The notes under the pieces were generated by a model. It had not been told where the DNA came from. It did not search any database and saw only the letters and a program-made list of their open reading frames with translations. The position numbers and the translations under genes were made by a program. Of a stretch of 64,000 nucleotides of DNA, positions 32,535-41,073 are shown one piece after another; within the stretch, counting starts at the first letter, position 1; each line of letters opens with the position of its first letter. The DNA is from JAVJRN01 sp040218415 (GTDB lineage: Bacteria > Bacteroidota > Bacteroidia > Cytophagales > Cyclobacteriaceae): the NCBI GenBank assembly GCA_040218415.1, contig JAVJRN010000057.1:1-64000 (forward strand), written 5' to 3'.

Positions 32535-34463
32535 TTGATCAATAGCGCAGTAAAACAACTACTGAATATTATACTTCTGGTTCCGTTTGTACTATTGGCC
32601 CAAACTAAAATCAAAGTCAATGTCCCATATAATTCATCGGTGGCTAAAGACTCTGTTATCTCTAAACGGACGAATAAAAAGTCAATAAAAAGTACAGATA
32701 CCATTTATATTTCAAAAGATGGTAAGCTTCTCAAGCACCAACTTTTTTATGACTCATTGTATGCAAAGGCGAGTAAATCTGTTATTACGAAAAACCTGTA
32801 CAACCTACTCGTCACACGACCTCCATCAAAAATTGAAAGTATTGATTATGAAAACTCTTATAAAAGTGAGTCATTTTTTGCACCATTTCAAGGAAAGGTA
32901 ATATCGTCCATAGAATATAGGCATGTCGATGTATTTGAAGGATCGGTGTATGACACACTCAAAACTTCCTCAACGCCAATAATTAAGCTCACCAATAAGG
33001 TGCATTATCATACGACAAAGCGTGTCATCAATAATCAGTTACTTTTTGATGAAGGAGATAGAGTAGATAAATATGCATTTGCAGATAGTGAGCGGCTATT
33101 GCGTTCATTGAGGTACATTGAAGATGCACGGATACTTTTGAAAATGAAAAAAGAGGACAAAAACCAGGTTGATGTCATCGTAATTACAAAAGACAGATTT
33201 CCTTGGTCACTTACGGGATCAGGATTGACAGGTAGTACCTATAGTATCGATTTGTTGAATCGTAATGCTTTTGGCACTGGTAATGAGTTCAGTGTCGGGT
33301 ACCGCCACTCCGCCAATAATATGCCTACCCACGGGTATGACGTCTCCTATACTTTTAGAAATATTAAAAAGTCGTTTATCAATACTACCGTTTTTTTAGC
33401 GAATAACCACATAAGGCGAGGACAAGGCATCACATTTAGTAGAGGTTTCATTTCTCCAAGTATCAAATATATCGGTGAGGCAACTTTTGAAAAAGTGGCC
33501 AACAATCAAGACTTTGTATTCGCGGATTCCCTACTAGCGGAGAATTTCACTTCAGAAAACACCCATTATGATTTTTGGTTGGCAAGATCGTTTGCTATCG
33601 GGAAGAGAACCAACTTGGGCGCCAGTGTAAGGTTGAATCAAAGAAATTACAGCCAAAGACCTGCTGTGAAAATTGACAGTAACGAATTCTATCTCAATAG
33701 TAAAATGATTCTTGGATCAATGTTTTTCAGTCGAATTAACTTCCTTAAATCCCAAAACATATACTCTTTCAATATCACAGAGGATATTCCAATCGGTCAT
33801 TTACATACGCTTATTTTTGGGCCACAATGGACAGAGTTTGGTCGAAGATATTATTCAGGTGTCAGGTCTAAATACGCCTTTTATACTGACTTGGGATACT
33901 TCCAATTTAATGCTGAATTCGGGACTTATTTTCAGAGGAAGTCGTTTAGAAATACGATTTTTCAACTCAACAATGTATACTTCAGTCCATTGTTCCAGCT
34001 TGGGAAAAGCTCTGCAAGAGTATATCTCAGAACCAATTATTTCAGAGGGCAAAATTTGAGCATTCCCATTTCTGGCACCCTCTCCGACGAAAATCATTTT
34101 AGAGAATTTGAAGGAATTAGAATCAATGGCAATCATGTGGTATCGTTAAATGTAGAGTCCATTCTTTTTACTCCATGGTATTTCTATGGGTTTAGGTTTG
34201 CTCCTTTTGTATATGTGGATCACGGCTATGTAAAAGAGACGAGAATTCAGCAATCATACGAAAAACTCTACTCGGGCATTGGTGGAGGGTTTAGGATAAG
34301 AAATGAAAGTTTGGTTCTGAACACCTTTGAAATAAGGTTTACCGCTTTCCCTAGCTTTCCTGAAAACGGGCAACCTTATTCTCTCAGTTTCTCCTTTTCT
34401 AATCCAAGACTCTTTAATAGCCCGAGTATAAGAAAACCAACGTTGGTCGGAATCGAACGATGA
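32535..34463 (+). CDS. Outer-membrane beta-barrel protein with POTRA-like domain
   Basis: The 642-residue protein begins at a TTG codon (32535) that gives the best signal peptide (LLNIILLVPFVLLAQ). Residues about 115-235 resemble a POTRA domain (VISSIEYRHVDVFEG...KDKNQ-type VDVIVITKDRFPW). The remainder alternates as beta-strands with aromatic ends (about 240-642), a 16-strand-like barrel of the BamA/TamA/ShlB superfamily. It has a single POTRA and no bamA neighbours, so it is likely an accessory OM transport or surface-export protein rather than BamA itself. The final residues (GIER) follow the last aromatic strand. Confidence 0.7.
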   Translation: MINSAVKQLLNIILLVPFVLLAQTKIKVNVPYNSSVAKDSVISKRTNKKSIKSTDTIYISKDGKLLKHQLFYDSLYAKASKSVITKNLYNLLVTRPPSKIESIDYENSYKSESFFAPFQGKVISSIEYRHVDVFEGSVYDTLKTSSTPIIKLTNKVHYHTTKRVINNQLLFDEGDRVDKYAFADSERLLRSLRYIEDARILLKMKKEDKNQVDVIVITKDRFPWSLTGSGLTGSTYSIDLLNRNAFGTGNEFSVGYRHSANNMPTHGYDVSYTFRNIKKSFINTTVFLANNHIRRGQGITFSRGFISPSIKYIGEATFEKVANNQDFVFADSLLAENFTSENTHYDFWLARSFAIGKRTNLGASVRLNQRNYSQRPAVKIDSNEFYLNSKMILGSMFFSRINFLKSQNIYSFNITEDIPIGHLHTLIFGPQWTEFGRRYYSGVRSKYAFYTDLGYFQFNAEFGTYFQRKSFRNTIFQLNNVYFSPLFQLGKSSARVYLRTNYFRGQNLSIPISGTLSDENHFREFEGIRINGNHVVSLNVESILFTPWYFYGFRFAPFVYVDHGYVKETRIQQSYEKLYSGIGGGFRIRNESLVLNTFEIRFTAFPSFPENGQPYSLSFSFSNPRLFNSPSIRKPTLVGIER

Positions 34464-35002
34464 ATTATTTGATGCAATGACAGATCCTTGACTTGAGTCT
34501 GTATGACCAAAAGATGAGATTAGCTGTTGCAACCTTCTTACCTTCATGACAACTATGAATAATTTTTGGAAGCCCAGTTTACTTTCAAATTACTCGTATA
34601 AACCCTGATTTAGGCGACTAAAATTTCTAGATTATTTTTTACACTCCGTTATTCAAAAAAGCCTTAAAAAATGCGTCAAAAGTCCATTTTACACTACTCC
34701 AAAGTCAATAAAATAAGACAAAAATTCAAGTCAAACGTAAAATTGAAGATTGAATTAAGATTTTTTTAAGATTTTTTTCAAAAAGGCTTGTTTCCAAATT
34801 TTCAATAGAGGTTCTCATAAATATCTCACCAATTTAACAATGATAACAAAATTCAAATATTATGTGAATTTTGTATCATTTCGACTAAAAGGTTGTTGTT
34901 CATCTAATTATTTAACGATTTGCTGATTGTTTTAACAATCATATCGTTGGCTTTTTTCTGAATTTGTAGCTACGTTAGCACTTCAAGCTAATTGACAAAA
35001 AC
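34464..35002. other. AT-rich gene-free stretch
   Basis: No gene was found. A short direct repeat of AAGATTTTTTT lies at about 34757-34778. The stretch probably holds the promoter of the small secreted protein gene downstream, but no clear match was seen. Confidence 0.5.
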
Positions 35003-35488
35003 ATGAAAAACCTAACCTATTTTCTTGCATTAGGATGTATTCTGATCACTCACTTTTCCTTTGCTCAGCTAAAGGAAACCATTATTCCTGAAAAAGCTAT
35101 AAACAGCGCTATCGCAATGACACATTATGTGGATGAACCCGACAGTCATCCATACAAATGGGCGAAATTTGAAGATGATGGAAAAATGTTTTATAAAGCC
35201 TATTTCAATGAAGAAACTAAAAAGATTGTGATAGTATATAGCGAAGAAGGCAAAGCACAGGAAAGGTGGGAACTACAAGAAAAGATTCCCTCAATCATCG
35301 AAAATTTCCTCAAATTAGAATTTGGTAAGTATAAGGCGCTGAATTACCGAAAAGTAATTCAAGATGATGGAGAAGATTACTATGCAGTTGATGTAGATAC
35401 CAAATACCGCGGCTACCAAAGAGTGAAATTTCATACCTCGGGCAAACCATTTAACGATGGCTTATCTCAATTTGTGGTAAACAATTAG
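35003..35488 (+). CDS. Small secreted PepSY-like protein
   Basis: The 161-residue protein has a signal peptide (1-21, ending FSFAQ) and two related alpha-beta units, AINSAIAMTHY...WAKFEDDGKMFYKAYF and IIENFLKLEFGKY...YAVDVDTKYRGYQRVKF. This is the pattern of PepSY-like/BLIP-like periplasmic proteins of Bacteroidota (helix then a strand pair ending in a charged edge). Such proteins bind peptides or ions; the function here is unknown. It is monocistronic with a long upstream region. Confidence 0.65.
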   Translation: MKNLTYFLALGCILITHFSFAQLKETIIPEKAINSAIAMTHYVDEPDSHPYKWAKFEDDGKMFYKAYFNEETKKIVIVYSEEGKAQERWELQEKIPSIIENFLKLEFGKYKALNYRKVIQDDGEDYYAVDVDTKYRGYQRVKFHTSGKPFNDGLSQFVVNN

Positions 35489-35720
35489 ATAAGTAGAAAA
35501 ACCTGAAGGTTCAATTTGCCAAATGAATTTTTAAGCACTGATTCATATAGTGTAATGATGGCTTGGCTCTAAACTACACCCAACTTTCAGGGAATAGTTT
35601 GGTGTTATGTAACCATAAGTTTTAATAATTATAAGTTTCGGGAAGTTGTAAGTGTGCAGATTTTACGTGCTTGCGATGAGAGATATTGTTTCTGCTCTTA
35701 AATAAACAAAAATCCTTTAT

Positions 35721-36044
35721 TTAAAGGTCTATGTAAAGTTCAGAATGCTCGTTTGTCTTTAGTTGTTGAACATTGAGGTTTCTGCATCTTTTTTCGAACT
35801 CCTCTCCTCCCACCAGACTAAAGCGGTAACCATGCCAACCACAAATGACTTCAGGTCTTAAACCAATTTTATCTTGAAGGAGTGAATAATCTTGATGAGG
35901 GCAAAATGCTTCGTAAAAATAAAAATCATCATTGAATCGAGTCAAAGCATAGGTATTGCCTTCCAATTGCACTCTCTTAGTTTCTCTATGAGAAATCATG
36001 TTTTTGGCTTCTTCAAGGCTATCAAATAAGATGATTGATTTCAT
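35721..36044 (-). CDS. Rieske-type [2Fe-2S] ferredoxin-like protein
   Basis: The 107-residue soluble protein has the Rieske cluster motifs C48-P-H50 and C68-G-W-H71, with GYRFSL after the second motif as in ferredoxin components. It is a likely electron carrier or regulatory small Rieske protein in the cytoplasm. No oxygenase gene lies nearby, so its partner is unknown. The size matches stand-alone Rieske ferredoxins. Confidence 0.85.
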   Translation of the reverse strand: MKSIILFDSLEEAKNMISHRETKRVQLEGNTYALTRFNDDFYFYEAFCPHQDYSLLQDKIGLRPEVICGWHGYRFSLVGGEEFEKRCRNLNVQQLKTNEHSELYIDL

Positions 36045-36150
36045 TGTGCAGAATTACTACTGTTTTTTGAATGTTAACATTTTGCGGTGATAAACTCATT
36101 TAGAAATTTCGGTGATCTCTTTTGCACTGGGTCCATATAAAGGTGATTCT

Positions 36151-36251
36151 AATAAATGGTATTAAACCCAAGGGTAGAACCCTTGACCCTAGCTTCCGAC
36201 GCAGAGCATCGGGGAATTAGACCTATTGGGCTATCGCCCTGCGATTAAAAA
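36151..36251. repeat. 101-bp triple-hairpin element, copy 2
   Basis: This is the inverted copy of the element at 18226-18326, with the three hairpins in reverse order. It is intergenic, between the Rieske and CHRD genes. No inverted terminal repeats or target duplications are obvious beyond AATAAATGGT-type flanks shared by both copies. Confidence 0.8.
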
Positions 36252-36308
36252 ACACTTTTCTAAATCATCAGTTTAAAACAATAAGCAAGAGGAACTAATT
36301 TACTGAAA

Positions 36309-36758
36309 ATGATTAAGACCATCTCAAGTCTAAGAAAACTACCATTCATTGTGCTGTTACTATTTGTTCTGGCCTGTGGTGAAGATGAAGTTTCTCCCAC
36401 AGGGAAATCTGAGACTTACACCATTAACGCTTACAATGGTACTTCTGTGACAGCTATTGCCACTGTGAAAGAATTGTCTAATGGCTACACTAGAGTGGAA
36501 TTGGCCTTATCAGGGACAGAGGCAAATTTGAGCTATCTAGCGCATATCCATCAAGGCGATGTAAACAATTTTGGAGATATTGTTGCACAGTTGCGCAACT
36601 CTAATGCAAGCAATACTCTGATAAGTCAAGACTTGACCAATACACTTTATTCTTATGAAGATTGGCTTTCATTTGACGGATACATCGCTATTCATATCGA
36701 TGATGACGATGTGTACCCTATTGTCGCGGTAGGAAATATCGGAGCAAATGCCAACTAA
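36309..36758 (+). CDS. CHRD-domain lipoprotein
   Basis: The 149-residue protein has a lipobox VLACGED (Cys about 23) and a CHRD-like beta domain (AIATVKEL, YTRVELALSGTEANLSYLAHIHQGD...GYIAIHIDDD). CHRD domains occur in many bacterial secreted proteins; their ligand is generally unknown. It is likely on the periplasmic face or cell surface. A strong terminator follows, so it is monocistronic. Confidence 0.75.
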   Translation: MIKTISSLRKLPFIVLLLFVLACGEDEVSPTGKSETYTINAYNGTSVTAIATVKELSNGYTRVELALSGTEANLSYLAHIHQGDVNNFGDIVAQLRNSNASNTLISQDLTNTLYSYEDWLSFDGYIAIHIDDDDVYPIVAVGNIGANAN

Positions 36759-36781
36759 GACCCATGAAGTCTTGGAAAGTA

Positions 36782-36824
36782 AAAAGCTCTTTAAATCATC
36801 TTTTCAATGACCTAAAGAGCTTTT
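36782..36824 (+). terminator. Terminator after CHRD gene
   Basis: AAAAGCTCTTTA and TAAAGAGCTTTT form a 12-bp stem with a 19-nt loop, 24 nt past the stop; it ends in TTTT. Confidence 0.65.
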
Positions 36825-36891
36825 AGTAACTATAAATTATTAACGAGCTGAAACTAAACCTGTCAATAAATCCTCGATATAATTGGTATTA

Positions 36892-38946
36892 CTAGGCAAT
36901 TACAGCACCATTTTCCGCATCCGCATCGGGAGAAACAGCTTTTAAGGAGCCATCTGCATTTTCTGCAAATAACAACATGCCTTGCGATTCTATGCCCATG
37001 ATTTTACGTGGAGCCAAATTGGACATTACCACTACTTTCTTCCCAACCATTTCCTCTGCCGTAAAATGTTTGGCAATGCCACTCACTATGGTTCTTTTAT
37101 CCATACCTGTGTCTACCGTAAATTTGAGAAGCTTATTCGATTTTTCTACCTTTTCTGCAGTGAGTATCTCTCCTACCCGCAAGTCCATTTTCATAAAATC
37201 ATCAAATGACACTGCTTCTTTGGCTGGTGAAAATTTGATTTCGTCTTCTGCTTTGTTTGCTTCTTTGGTATCCATTAATTTTTTGATTTGAATATCTATA
37301 GTTTCGTCTTCTATTTTTTCAAACAACAAGACATCAGATTCGATAGCCGTTCCTTGTGGTAACAAATCTACTTTACCAGCATCCGACCACTTTAATCCAG
37401 ATATATTTAGTTGTGTCTCTAATTTTTTTGCGGTGTGCGGCAAGAAAGGTTCGCATAGAACGCACAAGTTGGTCGCCAATTGGAGTGATAGGTTAAGGAT
37501 GGTTTCTACCCTCGATTTATCCGTTTTAATGAGTTTCCATGGTTCAGTTTCCGCCAAATATTTATTTCCCTCGCGAGCCAAATCTATCAAATGGCTTAAG
37601 GCCTCTCTGAATTTAAACGCATCTAAAGACGCTTCTATTCTTGATGGAAATTCGCCAATAACTTTGATTAAACGCTCGTCAATTATTGCTAGTTCTCCGC
37701 TGGCTGGCACTTTCCCGTCAAAAAATTTCTGAGTCAAAACGGCTGCTCGATTGATGAAATTCCCAAAAATAGCGACTAGCTCACTGTTATTCCTTGTTTG
37801 AAAATCCTTCCAGGTAAAGTCATTGTCTTTTGTCTCAGGAGCATTGGCAGTAAGCACATAGCGCAATACATCTTGCTTATCTGGCAGCTCTTCCAAATAC
37901 TCATGAAGCCAAACAGCCCAGTTTCTAGAAGTAGAAATCTTGTTTGACTCCAAATTCAAAAACTCGTTGGCAGGTACATTTTCGGGTAAAATATAGCTTC
38001 CTTCAGCCTTTAATAAGGAGGGGAAAATGATGCAATGAAAAACGATATTGTCTTTACCAATAAAATGCAGAAGTCTCGTATCATCTTTTTTCCAATAATC
38101 TTCCCAGTTTTTACCGACCTCTTTAGCCCAATCCTTGGTTGCGCTGATGTAGCCGATGGGCGCATCAAACCACACATACAATACCTTTCCTTCACCCCCT
38201 TCAACAGGCACAGGAATTCCCCAATCCAAATCTCTAGTAATTGCTCTTGGCTTTAATCCACTATCAATCCAGCTTTTACACTGTCCGTATACATTGGCTT
38301 TCCACTCTTTATGGTCTCTAAGAATCCAATCCTTTAACCAATTTTCATATTGGTCTAATGGAAAATACCAATGTTTAGTCTCTTTCAATTGAGGTGATTC
38401 TCCGCTAAGCATAGATTTTGGATTAATCAACTCGGCAGGACTCAGGGTGGATCCGCAACTTTCACATTGGTCGCCATAGGCATCAGGAAATGAGCAAGTT
38501 GGACAAGTACCTTTAATGTATCTATCCGCTAAAAATTGTTTTTCTTTCGCATCATAAAACTGCTCTGAATTTTGAATTTCAAACTTGCCCTCATCATGCA
38601 ATTTTTTAAAAAAATCAGAAGCCGTTTGGTGATGTGTTTCAGAGCTTGTTCTGGAATAAATATCGAAACTTATCCCAAAATCTTTGAATGACTTTTTAAT
38701 TTGGTTATGATATTTATCGACAATCGCTTGAGGAGTCGTGCCCTCTTTTCTTGCTCGTAAAGTAATAGCTACGCCGTGCTCATCGGATCCACAAATAAAT
38801 GCAACATCTTCACCTTTGGAACGCAAATAACGCACATATATATCTGCAGGAACATACACCCCCGCCAAGTGTCCAATATGTACAGGACCGTTGGCATAAG
38901 GTAATGCTGAGGTGATAGTATGGCGTTTAAACTCTTTTTTAGACAT
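36892..38946 (-). CDS. metG: Methionine--tRNA ligase
   Basis: The start ATG at 38946 (MSKKEFKRHTITSALPYANG) gives 684 residues; a TTG nine bases upstream is less likely. HIGH is at residues 23-26. The zinc knuckle is CPTC...CESCG near 145-165. KISTS (KMSKS motif) is near residue 335. A C-terminal Trbp111/EMAP-II-like tRNA-binding domain (about 575-684, DLRVGEI, GMLLFAE) follows the anticodon-binding helices. This is the essential charging enzyme for initiator and elongator tRNA-Met. The length and C-terminal fusion are normal for Bacteroidota. Confidence 0.97.
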   Translation of the reverse strand: MSKKEFKRHTITSALPYANGPVHIGHLAGVYVPADIYVRYLRSKGEDVAFICGSDEHGVAITLRARKEGTTPQAIVDKYHNQIKKSFKDFGISFDIYSRTSSETHHQTASDFFKKLHDEGKFEIQNSEQFYDAKEKQFLADRYIKGTCPTCSFPDAYGDQCESCGSTLSPAELINPKSMLSGESPQLKETKHWYFPLDQYENWLKDWILRDHKEWKANVYGQCKSWIDSGLKPRAITRDLDWGIPVPVEGGEGKVLYVWFDAPIGYISATKDWAKEVGKNWEDYWKKDDTRLLHFIGKDNIVFHCIIFPSLLKAEGSYILPENVPANEFLNLESNKISTSRNWAVWLHEYLEELPDKQDVLRYVLTANAPETKDNDFTWKDFQTRNNSELVAIFGNFINRAAVLTQKFFDGKVPASGELAIIDERLIKVIGEFPSRIEASLDAFKFREALSHLIDLAREGNKYLAETEPWKLIKTDKSRVETILNLSLQLATNLCVLCEPFLPHTAKKLETQLNISGLKWSDAGKVDLLPQGTAIESDVLLFEKIEDETIDIQIKKLMDTKEANKAEDEIKFSPAKEAVSFDDFMKMDLRVGEILTAEKVEKSNKLLKFTVDTGMDKRTIVSGIAKHFTAEEMVGKKVVVMSNLAPRKIMGIESQGMLLFAENADGSLKAVSPDADAENGAVIA

Positions 38947-39141
38947 AAAATTCAAAATTCAGGGCGCAAATATAGCCAGATTAAAAAGCTTGTCCGAACT
39001 AATTACCCACCCAATTATTTTACCATTTGACAGTTCCAATCACCTTTTAACAAACCAAAGATTGTATGATCAGGTAGAAACGCTTTGTTTTGCGTAAAAT
39101 GGAACCCAATATAAATTTTGAGAAAGCTAAAAATTTGATTT

Positions 39142-40989
39142 ATGAATAAACTTATCTGTACACTCTTGCTCTTTTTGAGTTTGACGGTATCCGCTCAATA
39201 TAAAGTGGAAATTGATCTTAATAACATCATTGATGATCAAGTTCCGGTGATGATTTACCCGCCAAAAACCAGTGACTCAACCATAGAATATCACATGGTC
39301 AAAATAGTACCAGGTACCTACAGCATCTCTGACTATGGCAGATTCGTGTCTGACTTCAAAGCCATTGCGAATAATGGAGAAGAGCTTGGTTTTGAAAAAC
39401 TTTCCACTAACCGATGGAAAATCAACAATGCACAAGAATTAAATTATATTTCTTATAAAGTACATGACACCTTCGATGCTTTCGAAGGTTATGGTGAAGA
39501 AAGAGAAACGATTATTTTTGAACCGGGAGGAACAGGCATAGATGTGGAAAGGAACGTTTATGCTTTTAATACTTTTGGTTTTATAGGTTATGTGAAAGGA
39601 CAAATATTTCAGCCTTATGAACTGAAAATAAAACATCCTGAGAATCTTTTTGGTGGAACTGCCTTAGAAAACAAATCAAGATCGGAGACGGAAGATGTTT
39701 TTGTGGCGGAAGATTACAATTTTCTGGCCGATGGCCCTATCATGTATTGTAAACCTGATACCGTAACAAAACAGCTTGCAGGAGCAGAAATACTTGTTTC
39801 AGTGTATTCTCCTAATAATGTGCTTTCTGCCAAAGATGTCATGGATAATATTGGCAACCTAATGGAAGCACAAGCCAATTATTTGGGCGGAAAGCTTCCG
39901 GTTGATCGGTATGCTTACTTAATTTATTTAATGGATGGCTCCAGTTTGTCTGGCGCTATGGGGGCATTGGAGCATTCTTATTCTTCTTTTTATTCTTTGC
40001 CAGAGGCGAACGCCGAAAGAATTGGCCAAACAGTGAGAGATGTCGCAGCTCATGAATTTCTACATATAGTTACTCCATTAAATATTCATTCCGAGCAAAT
40101 TGGGCAATTCAACTATATAGAACCCGATATGTCTAAACATCTTTGGCTCTATGAGGGTGTGACGGAATATAGTGCGATGCACGTTCAAGTAAAATACGGT
40201 CTTTACGGACCAGAGAAGTTTTTGGAAGAAATAACGGACAAACTAAGAAGAGCCGAACGATATCCAAGCGATGTTTCTTTTACTGAAATGAGTAAGAAAA
40301 TCTTAGAAGATGCATATGCACCATTATATGGTAACGTATATCAAAAAGGAGCACTCATAGGCATGTGTCTGGATTTATATCTTCTAAAATACTCTGACGG
40401 AACCTACGACTTACCGCAGTTGATGCAAGACTTGTCTTTAAAGTATGGCAAGACCACCTCTTTCAAAGATGATGATCTTTTTGATATTATCACGGAGATG
40501 ACATATCCTGAAGTAGGTGAATTCTTTACTAAGTACGTTGATGGTAATGAGCCTTTACCTGTAAAAAAAGTGCTGGACTGGGCTGGGGTAAATTATGAGG
40601 AAAGTGTGACCACCATGGAATTCAGTTTAGGCCAAATTAGCTTAAACCTTAATGAAAACCGTGAGATCATCGTCGCTGATATTTCAGGAATGAACAAGTT
40701 TGGCAAAGCGCTAGGTTATCAAACGGGTGATGTCATTTCCTCAATCAACGGTGAAAATTTTACACTAGCCACTGCTCAAGGTATAATAACCAACTTTGGT
40801 TCTACTTTTGAAGAAGGAGATAAAGTCACTGTCGTGGTGAAGCGAGACAAAAAAGGGAAAATGAAAAAGAAGAAACTTAAAGCAAAAGCTTTCAAAGTAG
40901 AAAGAACTCAAAATCATTTCTTACAATTCAACAGTAATCCAACCGACGATCAAATGTCAATATTAAAGGCTTGGATTGTAGCCAAATAA
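39142..40989 (+). CDS. M61-family metallopeptidase with PDZ domain
   Basis: The 615-residue protein has a signal peptide (1-19) and the M61 N-terminal beta domain (SDYGRFV, FGYEE-like motifs). The catalytic zinc motif is AAHEFLHIVTPLNIH (H304, E305, H308), with the third ligand in WLYEGVTEY. A C-terminal PDZ domain lies at about 505-580 (ALGYQTGDVISSINGENF). Glycyl-aminopeptidase-like M61 enzymes are periplasmic peptidases, common in Cytophagales. It is monocistronic with a strong terminator. Confidence 0.88.
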   Translation: MNKLICTLLLFLSLTVSAQYKVEIDLNNIIDDQVPVMIYPPKTSDSTIEYHMVKIVPGTYSISDYGRFVSDFKAIANNGEELGFEKLSTNRWKINNAQELNYISYKVHDTFDAFEGYGEERETIIFEPGGTGIDVERNVYAFNTFGFIGYVKGQIFQPYELKIKHPENLFGGTALENKSRSETEDVFVAEDYNFLADGPIMYCKPDTVTKQLAGAEILVSVYSPNNVLSAKDVMDNIGNLMEAQANYLGGKLPVDRYAYLIYLMDGSSLSGAMGALEHSYSSFYSLPEANAERIGQTVRDVAAHEFLHIVTPLNIHSEQIGQFNYIEPDMSKHLWLYEGVTEYSAMHVQVKYGLYGPEKFLEEITDKLRRAERYPSDVSFTEMSKKILEDAYAPLYGNVYQKGALIGMCLDLYLLKYSDGTYDLPQLMQDLSLKYGKTTSFKDDDLFDIITEMTYPEVGEFFTKYVDGNEPLPVKKVLDWAGVNYEESVTTMEFSLGQISLNLNENREIIVADISGMNKFGKALGYQTGDVISSINGENFTLATAQGIITNFGSTFEEGDKVTVVVKRDKKGKMKKKKLKAKAFKVERTQNHFLQFNSNPTDDQMSILKAWIVAK

Positions 40990-40997
40990 AGAAAATG

Positions 40998-41030
40998 AAC
41001 AAGGAGGTAACACTACCTCCTTGTTTTTTT
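40998..41030 (+). terminator. Strong intrinsic terminator after M61 gene
   Basis: AACAAGGAGGTA-ACAC-TACCTCCTTGTT is a perfect 12-bp stem followed by TTTTT, 9 nt past the stop. Confidence 0.9.
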
Positions 41031-41073
41031 AACAGTCGAAAGTATTCAAATTTGTAGGCAGAATATACTTCTG

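Noticed and set aside
32535..34463. Considered as BamA.
   Set aside because: Only one POTRA-like domain and no bam, skp or lpx neighbours; it is too short for BamA with five POTRA domains.
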